Positions 43,742 through 52,339 of a stretch of DNA of 64,000 nt are shown here, one piece after another. How positions within the stretch are numbered: the first letter of the stretch is position 1; every line of letters begins with the position of its first letter. Source of the DNA: an uncultured Candidatus Melainabacteria bacterium. Lineage in GTDB: Bacteria; Cyanobacteriota; Vampirovibrionia; Gastranaerophilales; Gastranaerophilaceae. A model generated the notes under the pieces. That model was not told the origin of the DNA. It saw only the letters and a program-made list of their open reading frames with translations, and ran no database searches. Both the position numbers and the translations under genes were made by a program. The stretch covers positions 58,148 to 122,147 of the forward strand of contig CAKVGS010000001.1 in the NCBI GenBank assembly GCA_934747335.1. The letters run 5' to 3'.

Positions 43742-44383
43742 ATGATTCAACCAATTGGTATTGTCAATTATTGCAATTTTAATGGTCAAAGGAAGCAAAA
43801 AATGCGACCTGTATTTAAAGGGTTTTATGATCCAACTTGTCAAAATATTCCACCGAGTATGAGAGTTGGAGCAAAAGACACAATAGAACAATTTTCTGAT
43901 AAAGCAAAAGAGGTTATCGAGAAAATGAAAGAGTCTTTTTTCAGTAATCTACCGAAAGACGCTAAAGAAACACTTTTCCAAGCTCCAAGTGACAATTCAA
44001 TATTAGATTCCATGTTATCTGATAGTATGAAATCTTTTAGCGCCAAAAAGGGTTTGGAAATTGTTGATGGTAGCAATCTTGTTGATAATGTAACTGGAGT
44101 TCATACCCATATTATGCCTGATGGAACTCCTTTTAGTTATGATGATGTTGCGTCAGCTGCTCCAATCGATATGGCAGGAGATGCTGCACAAAGCTCTTTT
44201 CAAATGTTGGATGCAAGTAATTTTTATAATCCCGATAGTGGTATTCTAAAACACATCATGCCAAGCGGAGATGAAGTTCCAATTGATTTAAGTGATGTTT
44301 TCGATAACAGTGAAACCGCAACTTCATTCTTTGGCAAAATGCTTGATGTTGTTTCTGATATGCTAGATAACCTACCATTCTAA
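43742..44383 (+). CDS. Hypothetical protein with N-terminal FKG motif and duplicated HIMP unit
   Basis: I do not recognise this 213-residue protein. PVFKGFYDP lies at residues 23-31. The second half contains a duplicated unit of about 28 residues, GVHTHIMPDGTPFS and GILKHIMPSGDEVPI, each preceded by D-[GA]-SN. There is no signal peptide or membrane segment. AAGGAGGT precedes the ATG and TTGACA lies 54 bases upstream. It heads a two-gene unit with the next F-x-G-like gene 14 bases downstream. Confidence 0.72.
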   Translation: MIQPIGIVNYCNFNGQRKQKMRPVFKGFYDPTCQNIPPSMRVGAKDTIEQFSDKAKEVIEKMKESFFSNLPKDAKETLFQAPSDNSILDSMLSDSMKSFSAKKGLEIVDGSNLVDNVTGVHTHIMPDGTPFSYDDVASAAPIDMAGDAAQSSFQMLDASNFYNPDSGILKHIMPSGDEVPIDLSDVFDNSETATSFFGKMLDVVSDMLDNLPF

Positions 44384-44397
44384 GAGGAGTTAATTTT

Positions 44398-45636
44398 ATG
44401 AGAATTTCAACTATACAAATATACAATCCGCAAATCAAAAATTATAAAACTAATAAACAACAGTGTACAAGCGGAATTAGTACAGGTGGAAATAAGCTAA
44501 ACAATCAAGTCTCGTTTAGAAGTGTGTCGCTTGTATCAGGTGGGTTGATTCTCAGTAAAACAATTAGTGAAGCAATAAAATGTAATAATGTAAGAAAAAA
44601 TGTTAGTTTAATTAGTAATATTTTTAAAGCTCCAAAAGAGCATTTAAACGATTTGGCAGGTGCAGTTTTCTTGTTAAGTAAAATGAAAGAACGTTTTAAC
44701 TGGATGGAAGCGTTGGGCGAGTCTACAAATGTTATGAACGCACGACCTGATATTGATAATATGCAATATGAAGCTTTAGAAAAAATATATCCTCTTATGG
44801 ACGATAATAAAGGCGCAAACAGGGTCGCAAAAATAAATCTAATGGAAGCAATATACAATTCAGGAAATTATCTAAATGATAATTTTATAAAAACTTTTGA
44901 TTCATTGTCGGATAAATATTATAAAGGATTTAAACAAACTTTGGTAGAAAAAGCTTTAAATCCCGCTCATGTTTTTAATCCAAGCGACAATGATACTCAA
45001 TATCTGTATAATTTACGTTTAGTTAAATCAATTGAAAAAGATGAGTACAAAGACTATTTGAGTAATATTATTCCTGAATACAAAAATTTGCTAAAAACCA
45101 TTGACGTATGTGCTCTAAAAAGTTTAACAAAAGAACATAATAATGCATATATAGATTATTCAGAGAATTTTAACAACAAGGGCCTTTGGAAAGACAATTG
45201 TCAAAAGGTTTTCTATTCAATAGTAGGTGTTTTAGGTAATGATATTCCAAAGTTAGCAGAAAAACTGAATGTTGATGAAGCTTGCGCCAGAGATATTATA
45301 AAAGATCTTCAAGCAAGGTCTGATGCAGAAAAAACGAACGATAACGCAGAAAAAGTGAAAATCTTGTCAAAAAGATTGGAAGAAAAATTTGCTAACGGAT
45401 TGGTTATGCAACCGAAAAAAGCCAACAATTTGCTTGAGAAATATTATGCATTAGATTTATATGAAACAAATATAGACTCTTTTATTAATAAAACTGATTT
45501 TGCAAAAGAGTTTAAAGAATTTTATAAACCGGAATTAGAGAAAATTAGTGAAAATACAAGAGATGCTCGAAGAGCTGATGAAATCTCAACAAGAATACGT
45601 CAGGAAAGCCTTGATTATATTATGCATATGCCTTAA
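44398..45636 (+). CDS. Hypothetical helical protein, F-x-G family start
   Basis: This 412-residue mainly helical protein begins MRISTIQIYNPQIKN, passes through an Asn/Lys-rich linker and reaches VSFRSVSLVSGG at residues 38-49, a variant of the F-x-G motif with Ser for Gly. The rest is charged helices with a possible coiled coil near 300-345. AGAGGAG precedes the ATG. The gene follows the 43742 gene by 14 bases. Its stop overlaps the convergent gene by four bases. Function unknown. Confidence 0.7.
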   Translation: MRISTIQIYNPQIKNYKTNKQQCTSGISTGGNKLNNQVSFRSVSLVSGGLILSKTISEAIKCNNVRKNVSLISNIFKAPKEHLNDLAGAVFLLSKMKERFNWMEALGESTNVMNARPDIDNMQYEALEKIYPLMDDNKGANRVAKINLMEAIYNSGNYLNDNFIKTFDSLSDKYYKGFKQTLVEKALNPAHVFNPSDNDTQYLYNLRLVKSIEKDEYKDYLSNIIPEYKNLLKTIDVCALKSLTKEHNNAYIDYSENFNNKGLWKDNCQKVFYSIVGVLGNDIPKLAEKLNVDEACARDIIKDLQARSDAEKTNDNAEKVKILSKRLEEKFANGLVMQPKKANNLLEKYYALDLYETNIDSFINKTDFAKEFKEFYKPELEKISENTRDARRADEISTRIRQESLDYIMHMP

Positions 45637-46058
45637 AATGCCTGAATCAAAAACACCTTAATTCCATTATCAAGTCTTTCAACTCTTTTAACATATCTAT
45701 AATCAGTAGGAGTTGTTAAAATCAAAACTATTGCAGGAGCTTTACCTGTTAGTTTTGAATAATATAGGGCTTGTCCGATTGATTCTGCCCATTTTTTAGC
45801 AAAATCAAACTCGATTGCATAATCTTTTGTCATACAATCAACTCTTGTCATATCCCACAATATAACTTCCTTACGTCCAAAGTCGGAAGTACACCATTCA
45901 TTCTCATAATACATTTCAACCTGATTAGGTTTCATCTTCTGAGTTTCATAGAGTTTTTGAGGAACATAGCTTAATCCAAAATAATAAATCCCAGTTGCCA
46001 TAAGCAAAAAGGTTATAACAAAATGGATAGTTTTATTTTGGTATTTCTTACGCGCCAT
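45633..46058 (-). CDS. Membrane-anchored PD-(D/E)XK-like protein
   Basis: A basic start and one membrane helix (HFVITFLLMATGIYYFGL) lead to a domain with RVDCMTKDYAIEFDFAKKW, followed by ESIGQALYYSKLTGKAPAIVL. The D-x(n)-E-F-D-x-x-K spacing and the following helix match the restriction-endonuclease fold (Asp75-Cys, E81, D83, K86 approximately). Whether it cuts nucleic acid is unknown. The start shares one base with the stop of the previous gene (TAATG), giving a three-gene operon with two F-x-G proteins. Confidence 0.68.
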   Translation of the reverse strand: MARKKYQNKTIHFVITFLLMATGIYYFGLSYVPQKLYETQKMKPNQVEMYYENEWCTSDFGRKEVILWDMTRVDCMTKDYAIEFDFAKKWAESIGQALYYSKLTGKAPAIVLILTTPTDYRYVKRVERLDNGIKVFLIQAF

Positions 46059-46366
46059 TATTTAACTTTATTTCCCAACATTTTATGAAAAAGTCCAACC
46101 AATTTATCTACAATATCATCGTTTGTTAAATATCTTCTTCTATTTGTCAAAGACATTGTATCAAAAACTGTAACATCTTTACCTAGCAAATAGAATTGAT
46201 CTTCGCCAAAATAACAAATTTGATCTTGCAATAAAACATAGTCTGGATATTCTCTCGTTGCTTTTTCAAATCCTTTAGCTATTTCAGGGTTAGTGTAAGC
46301 GTGTGGGAAATGATAAAATTTTGCGCCAAAATTCGGATTATTATTCTCTACTTTTGAAATTAACAT
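46058..46366 (-). CDS. Small F-x-G-type hypothetical protein
   Basis: The 102-residue protein has PNFGAKFYHFPHAY at residues 11-24, an N-terminal F-x-G variant, and ends with a short basic helix. It has no signal peptide. It is the middle gene of the minus-strand operon, coupled by TAATG to the membrane nuclease-like gene. The ribosome binding site is weak and distant (AAAGG). Function unknown. Confidence 0.68.
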   Translation of the reverse strand: MLISKVENNNPNFGAKFYHFPHAYTNPEIAKGFEKATREYPDYVLLQDQICYFGEDQFYLLGKDVTVFDTMSLTNRRRYLTNDDIVDKLVGLFHKMLGNKVK

Positions 46367-46381
46367 CGTGTTTTTATACCT

Positions 46382-46906
46382 TTATTTACCTAAATCAATC
46401 TTTCTTATATCTCTTGCGGTTTCAATAGGATGTTGTTGATGAATTGGTCCGGCAAATGTTCCGTTTTTTTCGTTATAATTTTTGCCAACTTGAAGTTTAT
46501 ACTTGTGTTGCTTTGGGGTTAATCCGAAGTCGTCCATACAATTTGCGGTTAACCAGCCCATACTTAGTCCAAACATTGCACCACCAAAAGTAGCGACTAG
46601 AAAAGCTGCAGGATTAACAACACCTTCAACAAAGGCAATTGCTAAACCAGCAAGAGCACCAATTCCAGTTTCACCTGTTAAAATTCTTGAAACTTCAATT
46701 TCACTTAAACTTCTTCTCTTAGAAGTTTTTTGTTTTTTTATAACTACATCAAACTTTTCAGCATTTTCTTTTATTGATTTATTAGCAAGAACATCTTCTC
46801 TGCTTAAAACCTCTCTATCCAAGCTTGGTCGGTAAAAAGTCATTTTTTTAGGCATAATTAACCCATTAAAACTTGTATTTTGGCTTTGGATATTTTGTAC
46901 TTTCAT
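46382..46906 (-). CDS. F-x-G-type hypothetical membrane protein
   Basis: The 174-residue protein has NTSFNGLIMPKK at residues 10-21 and two adjacent hydrophobic segments near 80-118 (GALAGLAIAFVEGVV, AAFLVATFGGAMFGLSMG). The C-terminal part is polar. AAAAGGAG precedes the ATG. It is the first gene of the operon continuing through 46058 to 45633. Function unknown. Confidence 0.7.
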   Translation of the reverse strand: MKVQNIQSQNTSFNGLIMPKKMTFYRPSLDREVLSREDVLANKSIKENAEKFDVVIKKQKTSKRRSLSEIEVSRILTGETGIGALAGLAIAFVEGVVNPAAFLVATFGGAMFGLSMGWLTANCMDDFGLTPKQHKYKLQVGKNYNEKNGTFAGPIHQQHPIETARDIRKIDLGK

Positions 46907-46950
46907 ATTTCTCCTTTTCTATAAAGCCAACTCTTCTTTGTTAATCAATA

Positions 46951-48426
46951 TTATTTTACAACTTCCAATGTTTCATAATCATTTAAGTATGGTAAATGTT
47001 CTTGCGTAATCAATTCTCCCGGGAGTAGAATAGAAATCCCCGGAGGACATTCTGCAACAACCTCTGCTGAAATTCTTCCAATTGCGTCTGATTTTGAAAT
47101 AGTTTCTTTTTCAGCATAAAAAGCCTCTCTTAAACTCATTTTAATTTGAGGTTCAAGAAGCGGCATATGTTTGCGGTTTTCCAAATAATAAATGTCTTGA
47201 TAATGTGTTGATGCAATTTTTTCTAAAGCGTCTGCTAAATATTTGAAATCAGAACGCTTATTGCCAATGTTGCATAAAATCAAAACACCAATGTCGGAAG
47301 CTGATTCAACTTCAATGCCGAAATCAATCTCTAAAATTGATTCTAATCTTTTTCCTGAAAGTCCATCTATTTTAATAAATACTTTAGTCACATCAGTTTT
47401 GTATCCAAAATCACCTTTAAGTTGATGTAAATTTGGAATCGCATCAAGTCTTGTTCTCAAATATTTTGCATTCTTAACTGCTCTATCCAAAAGTTTTTGA
47501 CCGGCTTTTGACTGTAAATTAGCTCGTGCTGCATCAAGACTTGCCAAAAGCATTAATGATGGACTTGTTGTGTGCAAAAGCTTAAGCGCTTTTTCTACTG
47601 CCGCATCATCAAGACAAGAATCTTTAGATATATGAAGCATCGAACTTTGACTCATGCTTCCGCCGGTTTTATGCAAAGAGTGAACAACTGCGTCTGCGCC
47701 AAGCTTTAGAGCTGTTTCAGGAAGATGTTTATTGAAATTCCACAAACATCCGTGAGCTTCGTCCACAATAAGCGGAATACCATACTTTTTACAAACTATG
47801 CTTATTGATTTAATATTAGAAACAACACCTTCGTAAGTTGGGTTTGTAATCCAAACCATAGAAACATCGTCATTGCTTTTAATTAATTCTTCTATTCTTT
47901 GTGCGTCAATATTCCCCCAAACTGACCAATCGTCAATTTTATTAGGGCAAACCCAAATAGGCTCTGCGCCTGAAATAATCAAACCTGTTAAGATTGAGCG
48001 GTGGCAATTTCTGTTAACAATTATTTTTTGTCCTTTTTTGGTTAAAGCCATTGCTAGCGCTAAATTACCTGCGGTTGAACCATTTAATAAAAAGAATGTT
48101 TTTTTAGCGCCAAATGCTTGAGCAGCTAATTCTTGAGCTTCTTTAATAGGTCCTGTTGCAGGATGAAGTGTACCTAAATTGTCAAATTCATCAGTGGTAT
48201 CAACATTTAAAGCTTTGTCACCAATAAGTTTTCTAAAATCCTTAAAAATAGCTTTTCCTTTTGTATGTCCGGGAATATGAAATTGATAAGTCGGATTATC
48301 ATAAGCATTTTTAAGCGCTTCTACAATCGGCGCTTTAATTTTTATCACTTCTTTTTCTTTTATTTCACTTTTTATATTTTTTAAATCTTTTACCACTAAT
48401 TTTTTCCCTTTGATTGATATTGACAC
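46951..48426 (-). CDS. Orn/Lys/Arg decarboxylase (Bacillus SpeA-type)
   Basis: This is a PLP-dependent fold-type I decarboxylase of 491 residues. Markers are FHIPGHTKGKA, the GSTAGNLALAMAL cofactor site, VDEAHGCLWNF and the Schiff-base Lys in VVHSLHKTGGSMSQ near residue 252. The substrate cannot be fixed from sequence; arginine is attractive because an agmatinase gene lies 6 kb away. The start is a GTG with TATTAT seven bases upstream and no Shine-Dalgarno, a predicted leaderless start. The first 30 residues are a Lys/Glu-rich extension. Confidence 0.9.
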   Translation of the reverse strand: MSISIKGKKLVVKDLKNIKSEIKEKEVIKIKAPIVEALKNAYDNPTYQFHIPGHTKGKAIFKDFRKLIGDKALNVDTTDEFDNLGTLHPATGPIKEAQELAAQAFGAKKTFFLLNGSTAGNLALAMALTKKGQKIIVNRNCHRSILTGLIISGAEPIWVCPNKIDDWSVWGNIDAQRIEELIKSNDDVSMVWITNPTYEGVVSNIKSISIVCKKYGIPLIVDEAHGCLWNFNKHLPETALKLGADAVVHSLHKTGGSMSQSSMLHISKDSCLDDAAVEKALKLLHTTSPSLMLLASLDAARANLQSKAGQKLLDRAVKNAKYLRTRLDAIPNLHQLKGDFGYKTDVTKVFIKIDGLSGKRLESILEIDFGIEVESASDIGVLILCNIGNKRSDFKYLADALEKIASTHYQDIYYLENRKHMPLLEPQIKMSLREAFYAEKETISKSDAIGRISAEVVAECPPGISILLPGELITQEHLPYLNDYETLEVVK

Positions 48427-48520
48427 TTAATACATAATACTTGAAAAAAAATATTTTTGCTAAGAAAACCTATATTTCAGGATTGAATGTAAACATTTGT
48501 AACAATATAATCAAAAACCC

Positions 48521-48547
48521 TAAAGTTTTTAAAAAAAATGCCGTTAA
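48521..48547 (+). promoter_or_regulatory. Sigma-28 (FliA)-type promoter
   Basis: TAAAGTTT (48521-48528) is followed by exactly 11 bases and GCCGTTAA (48540-48547), one mismatch from the FliA consensus. The ATG at 48585 lies 37 bases downstream with AGGAG between. A stretch of about 15 bases upstream (TTTGTAAC and AAAACCC) is also shared with the right-edge site. Confidence 0.78.
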
Positions 48548-48584
48548 CCATGATGGTTGTACAAAGTATAGGAGAATATTTAGA

Positions 48585-48890
48585 ATGGGACTAAACAATG
48601 ATGGTGTACCAGTATTTAACAATGGTATCAAAGCAAACATGGCTGACATGCAGAAATTTTTTAATGGTAATGTGAGCAAAGAAAATACGGCAAAACTTGC
48701 TTCAATTTTTGCAAAATGTGATACTGAAGGTAAAGTTGACAAGAACGGTAAACAAGTTGGTGATGGTGAATTGAAAGGAGAAGAAAGAAATAAGTTTAAG
48801 GATATGGTTCAGAAATTTTTACCTGAAGCAGTTATGGATGTAGCAGAATTCTTTATTGCGGTAGAAATGAGCGAAGACCGTAAAAAATAG
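48585..48890 (+). CDS. Small protein with EF-hand-like loop, sigma-28-type promoter
   Basis: The 101-residue protein starts MGLNNDGVPVFNNGIK. The central stretch CDTEGKVDKNGKQVGDGELK followed by GEE resembles an extended EF-hand loop (Asp, Asp, Gly, then Glu), so calcium binding is possible but unproven. The ATG at 48585 is selected by AGGAG nine bases upstream; the longer frame would be translated through the promoter. Sigma-28 control suggests a motility or late flagellar class function. Confidence 0.68.
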   Translation: MGLNNDGVPVFNNGIKANMADMQKFFNGNVSKENTAKLASIFAKCDTEGKVDKNGKQVGDGELKGEERNKFKDMVQKFLPEAVMDVAEFFIAVEMSEDRKK

Positions 48891-48976
48891 AAATGTCGCT
48901 TCAAAATGAAGAACGTCAAAACAAAGCAAAGAATGATATTAAGTTTGGCTTAGATTAATATTTTGATTAATAATAC

Positions 48977-49010
48977 AACAGCGGTTAATAGCAATATTAC
49001 CGCTGTTTTT
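48977..49010 (+). terminator. Rho-independent terminator
   Basis: ACAGCGGT pairs with ACCGCTGT, extended by AATA/TATT across a GCAA loop and one bulged T, followed by five T. Confidence 0.85.
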
Positions 49011-49032
49011 GTTATGCAATAATTTATTGTAG

Positions 49033-49038
49033 TATAAT
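49033..49038 (+). promoter_or_regulatory. -10 element of priA, leaderless spacing
   Basis: TATAAT is followed by six bases and the ATG at 49045. A TTGTTA 18 bases upstream (49009-49014) could be the -35, overlapping the preceding terminator's T-run. Confidence 0.7.
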
Positions 49039-49044
49039 TGTTCT

Positions 49045-51249
49045 ATGAAATATGCGTTAGTGTTAGTTAATATTAAGGGGCTGGGAGTTAAGACTTTTAG
49101 CTATTTAATACCGGAAGAGATAAAATCTGTCATTCAAATAGGACAGGCTGTTCTTGTACCGTTTGGACGTCAAGGCTTGATTAACGCTTTTGTTGTCGGA
49201 TTTTCTGATTATCTTCCCGGAGATTTCAAAGTAAAAAAAATCAACAAAATTTTAGACCCTACACCTTTATTTTCCCTAAAATACCTGAAACTTTTAGAAT
49301 GGGTTGCAAATTATTATTGCACCGATTTTGTAACCGTTTTGAACGCAGCTCTTCCTATGAAATTGATAGAAAAAAATGCAAAAGTTGAACTCTCGGTTGA
49401 AATTTTGAACGATAATGTTGAAGGACTAACTAAAAGACAAAAAGAGATTTTGTCACTTTTAAAAGAACGTGGAAAATGTTCGCTTATTGAATTTGAAGAA
49501 ATTGCAAAAACCACGCGCGCTACAATGAAAAAGCTCGCTGAATTGGGTTGCGTAAAAATAGAACAAGAATATATTTACAGAAATCCGCTTGCTATATTTA
49601 AAAACGTTGAAACCGAGCCACTGTTTGAATTATCAGGTGAACAAATTACAGCTTATGAAGGCATTAAATCAAAATTAAAATCCCCAAATCCAATTTTATT
49701 GCACGGCGTTACAGCCTCAGGTAAAACAGAAGTTTATTTTAAATTAATAAAGGATGTTATTGATTCAGGCAGAAATGTTTTATTCTTAGCGCCCGAAATA
49801 GCTTTAGCATCGCAACTTACAAAACGTCTTGCGCGCAAATTCGGTATAAGAGATGTTGCGATTTGGCATAGCAGTATTTCGGAAGGCGAAAAATACGATG
49901 TTTGGCAAAGACTTTATAAAAATGATATCAAAATTCTTGCAGGCGCGCGTTCAGCTGTTTTTGCACCACTGCAAAATATAGGTTTAATCATTATTGACGA
50001 AGAACATGAAAGTGCTTATAAGCAAACTAATCCTGCGCCAAGATATGATGCAAGAGTTGTTGCAAGACGTCTTGCACAGTTTCACCAAGCTCCACTGCTT
50101 TTAGGCTCTGCAACGCCTGATATTTCAACATATTATTATGCTACAAACAATAACAATTTGTTTGAAATGCGCAAACGTTTTAACAATTCACCGCTTGCAA
50201 AACCTCAAGTTATTAATATGCAAGAATACGGCAAAGCTTCTTATCGTGGAATAATTTCTAAACCTTTACAGACAGAAATAAGTGAAACTTTAGAGAGAAA
50301 ACAGCAGGTGATTTTGCTTATGAACAGGCGCGGATACTCTACTTATACGCAATGTAAAGCCTGCGGAACCGTAATTGAATGTCCTGATTGTTCAATCCCG
50401 ATGATTTGGCACACGAGCGTTAAAAAGCTAAAATGTCACTATTGCAACCGAGAAATGAGTTTTCCAAACTATTGCCCGCAATGCGGAAGCGATGCGCTTT
50501 CTACATCGGGAGTCGGCACACAAAAAATCGAAACGCTTATAAAAGAGCTTTATCCTGATGCTCGAATTGAAAGAATAGATAGCGATATTTTGACAAGAAA
50601 AAATGCGCATATTGAGCTTTTAAACAAATTCCAAAACCAAGAAATAGATATTCTTGTAGGAACACAAATGATTGCAAAAGGTTTAGACAATCCAAACGTT
50701 ACACTTGTTGGGGTTTTGAGTGCCGATTCAGGATTTAACATTCCTGATTTTAGAGCGTCAGAAAGAGGCTTCCAACTTTTGACTCAGGTTGCAGGACGTG
50801 CCGGCAGAGGTGAATTCAAAGGAAAAGTTTTATTCCAGACTTATAACCCTGATTATTATGCGTTCCAAACTGCGAAGGCTCAAGATTATGAAAAATTCTT
50901 TGAAACAGAAATTAAGGCGCGACAAGAGTTTGATTATCCGCCGTTTAGCCAAATTATTCGTTTAATTTTATCTTCTCAAAACAATTTTAGGGCTGAAAAA
51001 TCAGCAATGGAAATTGCAATGCGACTTGTTACAATGACTGAAAAATTTGGTTTTACGGAATACTTGGAAACACTGGGTCCGACTCCTTGTGTTATTGAAA
51101 AATTAAACGGCTATTATCGTTTTCAGATTTTGATAAAGAATAAGCTTTCTCAAAAAGGGCATGATTTTGTATCAAAATTCTTGAACAAAATTAGTTTGCC
51201 AAAGGATATCAAAATGGCAATTGATGTTGATCCGTTGGATATTTTGTAA
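49045..51249 (+). CDS. priA: Primosomal protein N' (replication restart helicase)
   Basis: PriA reloads the replisome at stalled forks. The 734 residues contain an N-terminal DNA-binding domain, Walker A GVTASGKTEVY near 220, DEEH near 318, and the zinc-binding cysteine block near 437-482 (CKACGTVIECPDC, CHYC, CPQCGSD). The helicase C-terminal motifs include VGTQMIAKGLD and QVAGRAGRG. No Shine-Dalgarno precedes the ATG, only the -10 six bases away. Confidence 0.97.
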   Translation: MKYALVLVNIKGLGVKTFSYLIPEEIKSVIQIGQAVLVPFGRQGLINAFVVGFSDYLPGDFKVKKINKILDPTPLFSLKYLKLLEWVANYYCTDFVTVLNAALPMKLIEKNAKVELSVEILNDNVEGLTKRQKEILSLLKERGKCSLIEFEEIAKTTRATMKKLAELGCVKIEQEYIYRNPLAIFKNVETEPLFELSGEQITAYEGIKSKLKSPNPILLHGVTASGKTEVYFKLIKDVIDSGRNVLFLAPEIALASQLTKRLARKFGIRDVAIWHSSISEGEKYDVWQRLYKNDIKILAGARSAVFAPLQNIGLIIIDEEHESAYKQTNPAPRYDARVVARRLAQFHQAPLLLGSATPDISTYYYATNNNNLFEMRKRFNNSPLAKPQVINMQEYGKASYRGIISKPLQTEISETLERKQQVILLMNRRGYSTYTQCKACGTVIECPDCSIPMIWHTSVKKLKCHYCNREMSFPNYCPQCGSDALSTSGVGTQKIETLIKELYPDARIERIDSDILTRKNAHIELLNKFQNQEIDILVGTQMIAKGLDNPNVTLVGVLSADSGFNIPDFRASERGFQLLTQVAGRAGRGEFKGKVLFQTYNPDYYAFQTAKAQDYEKFFETEIKARQEFDYPPFSQIIRLILSSQNNFRAEKSAMEIAMRLVTMTEKFGFTEYLETLGPTPCVIEKLNGYYRFQILIKNKLSQKGHDFVSKFLNKISLPKDIKMAIDVDPLDIL

Positions 51250-51285
51250 ATATTTAAATTTAAAAATTGTTAAAATAATAGTTAT

Positions 51286-51400
51286 TAATAAGTTGGATCC
51301 TTCACACTAATCGTGTTCAGGATGACTTGGCGTGAAACTATAAGCTTGGCGTCATTCTGAGGTTCGATTAGAACCGAGGAATCCAGCTTATTATAAACTT
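51286..51400. repeat. Dispersed GGATCC...GAATCC inverted repeat
   Basis: AATAAGTTGGATCCTTC and GAGGAATCCAGCTTATT form the ends. Inside are further copies of GGCGT and GATGAC units. GGTTCGATTAGAACC looks like a tRNA T-arm but belongs to this repeat. Confidence 0.6.
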
Positions 51401-51497
51401 TTTATTAGTTAAGTTTTGTAAATTTATTCATCAAAAAGAGCAATAATATTTGTTTTTAGTCCTTTATAATAGTGTGTGAAAATGAAGGAAATGTAGT

Positions 51498-52106
51498 ATG
51501 GCTGTTAGTCTAAATTGTAATCAGGAAAATGTTGTTAAACCGAATTTTAAGGGTTCTTATCAAAGAACTGAAAACGGAACTCCTTATTATAAAACGAATT
51601 CAGGCCTAATTGCAGGTAGTGTGTTAGGCGGAATTCAAAGCTTGAGTATTATTAATAATCTTATGCAAAAAAGAACAACTGCAGGGCTTATGTCTTTAGC
51701 TGCCGTAATAGCTTCAGTTGGATGTGGTGCAATAATTGATAATATTAGAAATAAAAATGCTGCAAAAGCTGCGGATGAAATTCGCCAAATTGGACTAAAA
51801 AAAGCAATACAAATGGATGAACATGTTGATATTGCAAGAAGTGGCAGAGGCTATTATGAGTCTAATGATGGTGCTAAACACGGTTGGAAATTAGGAGCTG
51901 TGGTCGGTTTGGTATTAGGTTCAGCCAGTGCTTTATCAAAGGATGTAAAAGAAGCTTTTAATAAAATCGGAAAACTTAAAGGCTCAAAAACTTCAATACT
52001 AGTAGCTTCTGTATTAGGAACAGGTGTATTAAATGCTTTAGGCGGTTTTATTATGGGTAAAATTGCTGACCATAATACAAATAGTGATGCAAGAAAACAC
52101 GCTTAA
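51498..52106 (+). CDS. F-x-G-type hypothetical membrane protein
   Basis: The 202-residue protein has KPNFKGSYQRT at residues 14-24 and hydrophobic segments near 38-55, 62-82, 130-147 and 168-188 (LIAGSVLGGIQSL, GLMSLAAVIASVGCGAII, GWKLGAVVGLVLGSA, ILVASVLGTGVLNALGG). The glycine-rich helices recall small membrane proteins of unknown role. GGAA precedes the ATG. It stands alone between repeats. Confidence 0.7.
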   Translation: MAVSLNCNQENVVKPNFKGSYQRTENGTPYYKTNSGLIAGSVLGGIQSLSIINNLMQKRTTAGLMSLAAVIASVGCGAIIDNIRNKNAAKAADEIRQIGLKKAIQMDEHVDIARSGRGYYESNDGAKHGWKLGAVVGLVLGSASALSKDVKEAFNKIGKLKGSKTSILVASVLGTGVLNALGGFIMGKIADHNTNSDARKHA

Positions 52107-52138
52107 TATGTTTATATTATAATAGGAATGTGAAGGTT

Positions 52139-52270
52139 TCACCCCTCACCCGCATTCGTAAGGCTCGCGTAGCTCGCCAACGACTGCGCCCTCTCCCGCA
52201 AGGGGCGAGGGGAAAGCTTAGAGTCAAGTCATTGCGAGGAACGGTGTGTGACGACGCAATCCATAATAAA
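52139..52270. repeat. Composite of two dispersed repeats
   Basis: CACCCCTCACCC and CCCTCTCCCGCAAGGGGC (52139-52213) match the 35128 repeat, and CATTGCGAGGAACGG...GCAATCC (52233-52261) belongs to the GCAATGAC family. The whole gap between the membrane protein and argS is repeat sequence. Confidence 0.6.
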
Positions 52271-52339
52271 ACATTAATGTAGGGTGGGAAAAGCGTGAGC
52301 GTTCCCACCGAAAAATAAAACAAAAATACGAGGATAAAT

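Noticed and set aside
48893..48958. 21-residue frame MSLQNEERQNKAKNDIKFGL after the EF-hand-like gene
   Set aside because: It has no ribosome binding site and is polar and unremarkable; probably 3' untranslated sequence before the terminator.
51355..51375. tRNA-like T-arm GGTTCGATTAGAACC
   Set aside because: No acceptor or anticodon stem can be drawn around it, and it belongs to a dispersed repeat.
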